Of a stretch of 5,359 nt of DNA, positions 1-4,188 are shown one piece after another. The first letter of the stretch is position 1. Every line of letters starts with the position of its first letter. A program made the translations under genes and the position numbers. Under the pieces are notes generated by a model. That model saw nothing but the letters and a program-made list of their open reading frames with translations, had not been told where the DNA came from and searched no databases. The DNA is taken from NCBI GenBank assembly GCA_025935435.1, contig JAICVH010000212.1, positions 1 through 5,359 on the forward strand, read 5' to 3'. This DNA is from Burkholderiales bacterium. Lineage in GTDB: Bacteria > Pseudomonadota > Gammaproteobacteria > Burkholderiales > Casimicrobiaceae.

Positions 1-57
1 GAGTTCGCACGCACGCCGGACGACGCCGATCCTTTGATGCGGCCCTTGGTCGGCGCA

Positions 58-80
58 CTGCCGTCGCTGGCAGACGACGG
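58..80 (+). repeat. Two overlapping, mutually exclusive inverted repeats
   Basis: CTGCC (58-62) can pair with GGCAG (69-73), while CCGTCG (61-66) can pair with CGACGG (75-80). The left arms share bases 61-62 and the first right arm lies in the loop of the second stem, so the two hairpins cannot form together. No T-run follows, so a standard intrinsic terminator is not supported. In GC-rich DNA such pairs can arise by chance. Confidence 0.3.
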
Positions 81-100
81 TACGGGAATTGCTCGACAGA

Positions 101-136
101 GATCCCCGGCGCACTTTCGGTTAGCGCCGGACGATC
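101..136 (+). repeat. Long GC-rich inverted repeat just upstream of the small gene's RBS
   Basis: The perfect arms CCGGCGC (106-112) and GCGCCGG (124-130) enclose an 11-nt loop. After a small internal loop, GATC (101-104) pairs with GATC (133-136) to extend the stem. The hairpin ends six bases before the ribosome binding site at 143. It lacks a following T-run, so it is more likely a leader structure or protein-binding palindrome than a Rho-independent terminator. Its function is inferred only from position. Confidence 0.5.
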
Positions 137-142
137 AAGAGC

Positions 143-152
143 GGGGAGGGAG
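143..152 (+). promoter_or_regulatory. Strong ribosome binding site for the 76-aa protein gene
   Basis: The purine stretch GGGGAGGGAG contains GGAGG at 145-149, seven bases before the ATG at 157. This match decides the start in favour of 157 over the in-frame TTG at 34 and ATG at 37. Confidence 0.75.
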
Positions 153-156
153 ACAC

Positions 157-387
157 ATGATTCGTTACGGCTTCACGATCCGGACCCGCATGGGCCAGCG
201 CGTCGATAACGTCTCGATCATCGCAGGGTCGCAGCTCGACGCCGAGCGCCGCCTGCGCCAGATGTACATCCAGTGCGAAATCCTCGAATGCCGCGAACGA
301 TCGATCCCGCGGCGCTTCGAAGCGGCGAACGCGCACATGATCGACCTGATGGCGATCAGCCCGCCGACGATTCAGCACATCGGCTGA
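157..387 (+). CDS. Small uncharacterised 76-aa protein
   Basis: I do not recognise the family or function. The product is 76 residues, begins MIRYGFTIRTR, and has no signal peptide or membrane segment, so it is probably cytoplasmic. The pattern suggests an N-terminal beta strand pair (residues 2-22), an amphipathic, Arg-rich helix (about 25-37), then a strand with Cys40 and Cys45. A less regular tail follows from about residue 49. The ATG has an excellent GGAGG site seven bases upstream, codon use is GC-rich like its neighbours, and the frame is stop-free, all of which support a real gene. It stands alone on the plus strand, converging on phnE2 with only 20 bases between the two stop codons, so it is not part of the transporter operon. 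It resembles short conserved hypothetical proteins of beta-proteobacteria in style, but I cannot confirm that without a search. Confidence 0.7.
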   Translation: MIRYGFTIRTRMGQRVDNVSIIAGSQLDAERRLRQMYIQCEILECRERSIPRRFEAANAHMIDLMAISPPTIQHIG

Positions 388-389
388 TA

Positions 390-402
390 CGACTTTCAGT
401 CG
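390..402. terminator. Weak hairpin between convergent genes
   Basis: CGACT (390-394) and AGTCG (398-402) form a five-base-pair stem with a three-base TTC loop in the 20-bp gap between the small gene and phnE2. No T-run follows on either strand. It could be part of a shared bidirectional terminator, but the stem is short and the evidence is mostly positional. Confidence 0.2.
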
Positions 403-407
403 CGTCG

Positions 408-1226
408 TCATAGCAACCGCTTGCGCACCTGCGTCACGCCGACTTCGGCGGCGATGACGACGACGAACATCGCGACCAAGATCAGCGCGACGCGATCCCA
501 CTGAAACAGATTGAGCGCGGCATCGAGCGCCATGCCGATGCCGCCCGCGCCCACGAGGCCGAGCACGGCGGACTCGCGGACGTTGATGTCGAAACGGAAC
601 AGCGCGATCGACCAGAACGCGGGCTTCACCTGCGACCAGTACCCGAACGAAAGCACCGACAGCCAGGGCGAGCCGGCCGCGCGGAGCGCCTCGATCGGTC
701 CGGGCTGCGTTTCGTCGAGCGCTTCGCCAACCAGCTTGCCGACGAAGCCGATCGACCGAAAGGCGATCGCCAGCGTGCCGGCCAGCGGTCCCGGCCCGAA
801 GATACCGACGAAGATCAGCGCCCACACGAGCGAATTCACCGACCTCGAGGACACGAGGATCAGGCGCGCGAGCCAGTTCAGCGGCGCCGACGGCACGAGT
901 CGGTTCGACGCGAGGATGCCGACCGGCGTGGCGAGCAGCAGCGCGAGCAACGTGCCAAGCGACGCGATGTGGATCGTTTCCATCAGCGCGCCGTGCACGC
1001 CCGACGGATAGTGTTCCCACGCGATCGGCCACATTCGCGTCAACAGATCGACGACCTGGTCGGGGGCGTCGTAGAGGAACTCCGGAATGATCTCGATCGA
1101 ACGCACCGATGCGACGATGGCCGCGACGAGTGCAAGGTAGATGGCGAAGCGACCGAGACGTTGTCCGGGCGTGAAGCGCTGCCACGTCCGATCCGCGACG
1201 GTGATGGCTGGAGCTGCGCTCGCCAT
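408..1226 (-). CDS. phnE: Phosphonate-family ABC transporter permease, second PhnE copy
   Basis: Inner-membrane channel subunit of a PhnCDE-type importer, 272 residues, within the usual 260-290 range. Hydrophobic segments are visible at about residues 27-41, 85-106, 119-142, 148-166, 204-212 and 247-264. The ATPase-coupling (EAA) loop lies at 179-199, with EALRAAG at 179-185. It is preceded by GFVGKLVGEALDE and followed by the PhnE-typical FDINVRES and GAGGIG (226-231). The loop ends FGYWSQ rather than the more usual FGxLPQ seen in the neighbouring permease. The ATG at 1226 overlaps the TGA of the upstream permease by one base (TGATG) and has GAGGA six bases before it, indicating translational coupling. 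It is the last operon gene, with the stop at 408 facing the convergent small gene. Family assignment is firm; the exact substrate is not. Confidence 0.92.
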   Translation of the reverse strand: MASAAPAITVADRTWQRFTPGQRLGRFAIYLALVAAIVASVRSIEIIPEFLYDAPDQVVDLLTRMWPIAWEHYPSGVHGALMETIHIASLGTLLALLLATPVGILASNRLVPSAPLNWLARLILVSSRSVNSLVWALIFVGIFGPGPLAGTLAIAFRSIGFVGKLVGEALDETQPGPIEALRAAGSPWLSVLSFGYWSQVKPAFWSIALFRFDINVRESAVLGLVGAGGIGMALDAALNLFQWDRVALILVAMFVVVIAAEVGVTQVRKRLL

Positions 1227-2095
1227 CAGTCGTCCTCGAGATGGCGTTCGTGCGACTCGGGGGTACCGCCGCGGAACAGGCCGGCGAGCGTGACGTTGTC
1301 GATGAAGATGCGCCGCACGGCGGTCGCCACCAGCTCGCCCGCCATGATCAGCGCAATCAGCGAGATCAGGATGGCAGCGACGAAGTCATAGTCGAAACGC
1401 TGGAACGCCGCGAACAGCGTGCCGCCGATGCCGCCGGCGCCGACGATGCCGACCATCGTCGAGTTCCGCAGGTTCGAATCGAGCTGGTAGGTGGCGAAGC
1501 CGATGAAGCGCGAGAACACCTGCGGCAGCACGCCGAAGGCGAGCACTGACGTGAACGGCGCGCCGGTCGCGCGAATCGCTTCGACCTGGCGGATGGACAC
1601 CTCCTCGATCGCTTCCGTGAAGAGCTTGCCGATGAAGCCGATCGACGCGACGGTGAGCGCGAGGATGCCTGCAAGCGCACCGAACCCGACCGCTTTGACG
1701 AACACGATCGCGACGACGACGGGATGAAACGAGCGCGCAAGGACGACGACCAGTCGTGCGGGCCAGCTCACCCATGCCGGCATCAGGTTGCGCGCGCCGA
1801 GCAGCCCGAAGGGCAACGCGAGAACGATCCCGAGTGCCGAAGCGAGCACCGCGATTTGCAGGCTCTCTGCAAGACCTTTCCACAACAGTTCCGACCGCTC
1901 GAAATTCGGCGGGAACATCCGACTGAAAAAACGCGCGGCATGGTCGAGACCGGCCCGCACGCGTTCCCACGACACGTCCATTTGCGCGGCGGCATAGACA
2001 ACGTACACGGCAAGTAGCGCAAACGTAATCTGCGCCGTGCGATGTTTCGGAAACGCATACGGCGCAACGCTGGCGGTGGCCTGTGTCGCGCTCAA
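1226..2095 (-). CDS. phnE: Phosphonate-family ABC transporter permease, first PhnE copy
   Basis: Inner-membrane permease of the same importer, 289 residues from the chosen start. Hydrophobic spans lie near residues 22-37, 77-101, 112-134, 140-158 and 237-256. The EAA coupling loop is canonical: EAIRATG begins at about residue 172 and ends in FGVLPQ. LDSNLRNST and GAGGIG (219-224) follow as in PhnE. Both this and the second permease share the GF(I/V)GKL segment, so they look like diverged paralogues forming a heterodimer. There is no early ATG. TTG at 2095 overlaps the phnC TGA (TTGA) and has GAGGA nine bases upstream. The alternative TTG at 2104 adds three residues but abuts that same GAGGA with no spacing, so 2095 is preferred. 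A hydrophilic tail of about 20 residues rich in Glu, Asp and His follows the last membrane span. Confidence 0.9.
   Translation of the reverse strand: MSATQATASVAPYAFPKHRTAQITFALLAVYVVYAAAQMDVSWERVRAGLDHAARFFSRMFPPNFERSELLWKGLAESLQIAVLASALGIVLALPFGLLGARNLMPAWVSWPARLVVVLARSFHPVVVAIVFVKAVGFGALAGILALTVASIGFIGKLFTEAIEEVSIRQVEAIRATGAPFTSVLAFGVLPQVFSRFIGFATYQLDSNLRNSTMVGIVGAGGIGGTLFAAFQRFDYDFVAAILISLIALIMAGELVATAVRRIFIDNVTLAGLFRGGTPESHERHLEDD
1233..1237 (-). promoter_or_regulatory. Ribosome binding site of second phnE, inside first phnE
   Basis: GAGGA on the minus strand lies six bases before the ATG at 1226 and within the last codons of the upstream permease. Together with the TGATG junction this supports coupled re-initiation. 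Confidence 0.65.
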
Positions 2096-2850
2096 TGCAG
2101 CCAATCCTCGCCGCCGTAGATCTGCTTCAGGATCGCGTCCGACAGTGCGCCGGGCGCGCCGTCGAACACGATGCGCCCACCCTCCATGCCGAGGATGCGA
2201 TCCGCGAAGCGCCGGGCGAGCGATACGTCATGCATGTTGATCAGCACCGGGATGCGGTGCGACCGCGCAATGTCGGCGAGCAACTGCATGATCTCGACCG
2301 AGGTCTTCGGGTCGAGCGACGACGTAGGCTCGTCCGCGAGGAGCAGCCGAGGTTTCTGCATCACGGCGCGCGCAATGCCGACGCGTTGCCGCTGACCGCC
2401 CGACAGCGCATCGGCGCGACGATTGGCGAATCCGGTCAGCCCGACGGTTTCGAGAAGCGCCTGGGCGCTCGCGATGTCCTCCGGAGGAAACCGGCGGCGC
2501 CACGCGTTCCAGGGCGTTACGTAACCGAGGCGTCCCGACAGGAGATTCTCCATGACCGTCAGCCGCTCGACCAGGTTGTATTCCTGAAACACCATGCCGA
2601 TCTGCCGGCGCGCATGGCGCAATGCTGATCCGTGGACGCGAGCGAGGTCGCGGCCCTCGAACAAAATTTCGCCGGACGTCGGCTCGACGAGCCGATTGAT
2701 GCACCGGATCAGCGTGCTCTTGCCCGTTCCCGACGGTCCGATGATGGCGGTGATGTCTTCGGCCGCGATGTCGACGTCGATGTCGCGTAGCACCGGCTTG
2801 CCGGCGACGTACGCTTTCGACAGGCGACGGATGATCAGCGCTTCGGCCAT
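2092..2850 (-). CDS. phnC: Phosphonate-family ABC transporter ATP-binding protein PhnC
   Basis: Cytoplasmic ATPase that powers the importer by binding the EAA loops of the two permeases; 252 residues, typical for PhnC. All nucleotide-binding motifs are intact: Walker A GPSGTGKST at 38-46, Q-loop VFQEYNLVERLTV with Gln89, signature LSGGQ at 149-153, Walker B LLLADEP at 169-175, D-loop SSLD at 177-180, and H-loop His207 in INMHDVSLARRFADRI. The FQEYNLVERL and NxHDVxLAxxxADR segments are characteristic of the PhnC branch rather than of amino-acid or PstB ATPases. The ATG at 2850 has AGGGTGA seven bases upstream. The start is 80 bp after the phnD stop, and the stop overlaps the first permease start (TTGA). 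Nothing appears truncated. Confidence 0.95.
   Translation of the reverse strand: MAEALIIRRLSKAYVAGKPVLRDIDVDIAAEDITAIIGPSGTGKSTLIRCINRLVEPTSGEILFEGRDLARVHGSALRHARRQIGMVFQEYNLVERLTVMENLLSGRLGYVTPWNAWRRRFPPEDIASAQALLETVGLTGFANRRADALSGGQRQRVGIARAVMQKPRLLLADEPTSSLDPKTSVEIMQLLADIARSHRIPVLINMHDVSLARRFADRILGMEGGRIVFDGAPGALSDAILKQIYGGEDWLH
2105..2109 (-). promoter_or_regulatory. Ribosome binding site that decides the TTG start of first phnE
   Basis: GAGGA on the minus strand, inside the end of phnC. Spacing is nine bases to the TTG at 2095 but zero to the TTG at 2104, so the site favours 2095, whose TTG overlaps the phnC stop as TTGA. Confidence 0.6.
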
Positions 2851-2857
2851 TCAGTCG

Positions 2858-2864
2858 TCACCCT
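2858..2864 (-). promoter_or_regulatory. Ribosome binding site of phnC
   Basis: AGGGTGA on the minus strand, seven bases before the phnC ATG at 2850. It is a moderate match, weaker than the phnD site. Confidence 0.55.
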
Positions 2865-2885
2865 GGCGCGCTGCGACGCGGGCAC

Positions 2886-2915
2886 GGACGCGCGCGACCG
2901 CGCCGCGCGCCGTCC
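2886..2915 (-). repeat. Very GC-rich hairpin in the phnD-phnC spacer
   Basis: In the 80-bp spacer the arms GGACG plus CGCGCG (2886-2896) and CGCGCG plus CGTCC (2904-2909 and 2911-2915) pair over 11 base pairs, with one bulged base (2910) and a 7-nt loop. In the phn transcript the hairpin begins 15 bases after the phnD stop and ends well before the phnC ribosome binding site. No U-run follows, so it is not a standard full terminator. Comparable hairpins after binding-protein genes of other ABC operons stabilise the upstream message or partly stop transcription, raising binding protein over membrane subunits. That role here is inference. Confidence 0.55.
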
Positions 2916-2930
2916 CCGACACCGGCACTG

Positions 2931-3962
2931 CTATTTCTTCGCTGCCTTGGCCTTTTCGGCCGCTTCGGCTTCGCGCTTGGTTTCCTTGTCGTACGACGCC
3001 TTGTCGAAGCCCTGTCCCGAGCCCTTCGCGACCGCCCGTACGACATCCCACGTCGTCTGGTAGTTGATCGGGAAGAACCGATCCGCGCCATCGAACGCCT
3101 TTTTCATTTCCGCCGGGAAGCGATACTCGTAGAAGCACGTCAGCATCTTGTCGGCGAGCTTCGGCTCGAGATCGTGCGCATAGGCGAATGACGACGTCGG
3201 GAATTTCTGGCTGCGATAGATGATGCGGTAGTCGGCTTCCTTGATTTCACCGCGGACGCCCATCCGATGAAAGACGTCGGACGCCACGGCGGCCGCGTCG
3301 TAATCGCCTGTACCGACGCCGAGCACCGATTGGTCGTGCTTGCCGGAAAACACGACTTTGTAATCCTTGTCGGGCGTGAGCCCCTCCTTGGGGAACAGTG
3401 CGAGCGGCGCCAGGTGTCCCGAGTTCGAAGACGGGGACGTGTGCGCGAGCTTCTTGCCCTTCAGGTCCGCGAGTTTCTGGTAAGGCGAATTCGCCTTGAC
3501 GACGACGATCAGGTTGTAGCCCTGGAAGTCGTTCGCATAACCTTTGACGGCAAACGGAATTGCGCCGGCGAGATTCACGGCGAACGCCGTCGGCCCCGTC
3601 GAGAAGCCGCCGACGTGCAGGCGCCCCGAACGCATGGCCTCGATTTCCGCCGCGTTCGATTGCACCTGGTAGAACACGACCTTCTTGTTCAAGCACTGCG
3701 ACAAGTACGTGGTGAAGGGCTTGAAGATGTTCTCGTAAACGGCGGGATCCTCGACCGGTGTGTAGGTGAAGACGATCGTCGACGGATTGCGCCATTTCTT
3801 CGGGTCCGTCGGCACATCCGCCACCATGTCGCGGTTGCTGTCGCAATACATCGTGTCGAGTTCGCCTCGGCTGGCGCAGCCATCGGCGCCGCTCGCCGAC
3901 AACGCGTATCCCGCGCACAACACCGCGATGGCCAAGCCGCACCACTTGCGTAAAACCTGCAT
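2931..3962 (-). CDS. phnD: Periplasmic phosphonate-family substrate-binding protein PhnD
   Basis: Exported binding protein that captures the ligand and delivers it to the PhnE channel. The precursor is 343 residues. A Sec signal peptide is clear: RK at 5-6, hydrophobic core about 8-21, likely cleavage near ASG/AD (25-26); there is no lipobox. PhnD-family blocks are FTYTPVEDPAVYENIF (65-80), VQSNAAEIEAMRSGRLHVGGF (from 100), the ligand-loop candidate SPSSNSGHLAP (176-186), then GKHDQSVLGV and DYDAAAVASDVF (220-231). Unusual parts are the acidic YCDSNRDMVAD stretch (39-49) just after the signal peptide and a Lys/Glu/Ala tail (325-343). Cys29, Cys40, Cys90 and Cys276 would be oxidisable in the periplasm. 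The ATG at 3962 has AGGAGGAA three bases upstream; the frame is open further upstream, but the signal peptide and RBS fix this start. First gene of the operon. Substrate could be a phosphonate, phosphite or phosphate. Confidence 0.93.
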   Translation of the reverse strand: MQVLRKWCGLAIAVLCAGYALSASGADGCASRGELDTMYCDSNRDMVADVPTDPKKWRNPSTIVFTYTPVEDPAVYENIFKPFTTYLSQCLNKKVVFYQVQSNAAEIEAMRSGRLHVGGFSTGPTAFAVNLAGAIPFAVKGYANDFQGYNLIVVVKANSPYQKLADLKGKKLAHTSPSSNSGHLAPLALFPKEGLTPDKDYKVVFSGKHDQSVLGVGTGDYDAAAVASDVFHRMGVRGEIKEADYRIIYRSQKFPTSSFAYAHDLEPKLADKMLTCFYEYRFPAEMKKAFDGADRFFPINYQTTWDVVRAVAKGSGQGFDKASYDKETKREAEAAEKAKAAKK

Positions 3963-3965
3963 GGA

Positions 3966-3973
3966 TTCCTCCT
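3966..3973 (-). promoter_or_regulatory. Strong ribosome binding site of phnD
   Basis: AGGAGGAA on the minus strand is a near-perfect Shine-Dalgarno, with the AGGAGG core five bases from the ATG at 3962. It is the strongest site in the operon, consistent with high binding-protein output, and it rules out the longer upstream extension of this frame. Confidence 0.8.
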
Positions 3974-4091
3974 GGGTCCGTCGATCGGATCGGTAACGAT
4001 TGCGTGGCGCTGCCGTTTTTACCGGGGCCGCCTGCGCACGCAAATGCCGCAAGACTGTATCACCTGGCGTCGAGCCACGCATCGCATCACC

Positions 4092-4120
4092 GCGATCGGC
4101 CGCCGCCGCGATTGGCCGCC
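4092..4120. repeat. Near-perfect 13-bp direct repeat with 16-bp period
   Basis: GCGATCGGCCGCC at 4092-4104 and GCGATTGGCCGCC at 4108-4120 differ at one base and are separated by three bases. They sit between the two divergent genes, about 130 bp from the phnD start and 70 bp from the glmU start, a reasonable place for an operator. GC-rich composition makes chance occurrence possible, so function is only suggested. Confidence 0.4.
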
Positions 4121-4188
4121 GAGTCGGTCCCATTAGTGCGCGCGACGTGGGGCGTATCATCGCCGTCTCCCGGCAACACCATTCTTCG

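Larger units (their letters stand above)
1..156. other. Gene-poor leader upstream of the small plus-strand gene
   Basis: No convincing gene is visible here. A plus-strand frame entering from the left edge ends in TGA at 35-37 and could be the last 11 codons of an upstream gene, but too little is present to identify it. The frame of the downstream small gene is also open back to base 1, with TTG at 34 and ATG at 37. However, the strong ribosome binding site at 143-152 argues that translation starts at 157. The stretch is rich in inverted repeats (58-80 and 101-136). I found no convincing sigma-70 -35/-10 pair; TTGATG at 34-39 has no good -10 partner. Confidence 0.4.
3963..4188. promoter_or_regulatory. 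Divergent phnD/glmU intergenic region
   Basis: This 226-bp region must hold the promoters of both phnD (leftward) and glmU (rightward), unless glmU is expressed in another way. For glmU, TATCAT at 4155-4160 matches five of six -10 bases and would give a short leader, but the matching -35 is poor. For phnD, TTTGCG (4044-4039) and TAAAAA (4021-4016) on the minus strand are spaced by 17 bp but match the consensus only weakly. A 13-bp near-direct repeat lies at 4092-4120. No clear Pho box is seen. Confidence 0.45.

Noticed and set aside
34..156. Longer start (TTG 34 or ATG 37) for the small plus-strand gene
   Set aside because: The added 40 or 41 residues look like non-coding translation across two hairpins, and neither start has an RBS comparable to GGAGG before 157.
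121..1185. 354-aa minus-strand open frame overlapping the small gene and phnE2
   Set aside because: Arg-, Ala- and Asp-rich composition without any family motif; it is a frame shadow of phnE2, which has full permease motifs, and GC-rich DNA produces such frames.
2851..2930. Small gene hidden in the phnD-phnC spacer
   Set aside because: Only 80 bp, dominated by the GC hairpin, with no start codon plus RBS giving a plausible peptide.
3267..3953. 228-aa plus-strand frame opposite phnD
   Set aside because: Antisense shadow of a clear PhnD gene, with Arg-rich composition and no recognisable domain.
4051..4075. Possible Pho box around CTGTATCACCT upstream of phnD
   Set aside because: Only the first half resembles CTGTCAT, and the second half seven-plus-four bases on does not match; too weak to call PhoB control.
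3963..4188. Riboswitch or T-box ahead of phnD or glmU
   Set aside because: No recognisable aptamer core or terminator/antiterminator pair with a T-run; the predicted leaders are short.
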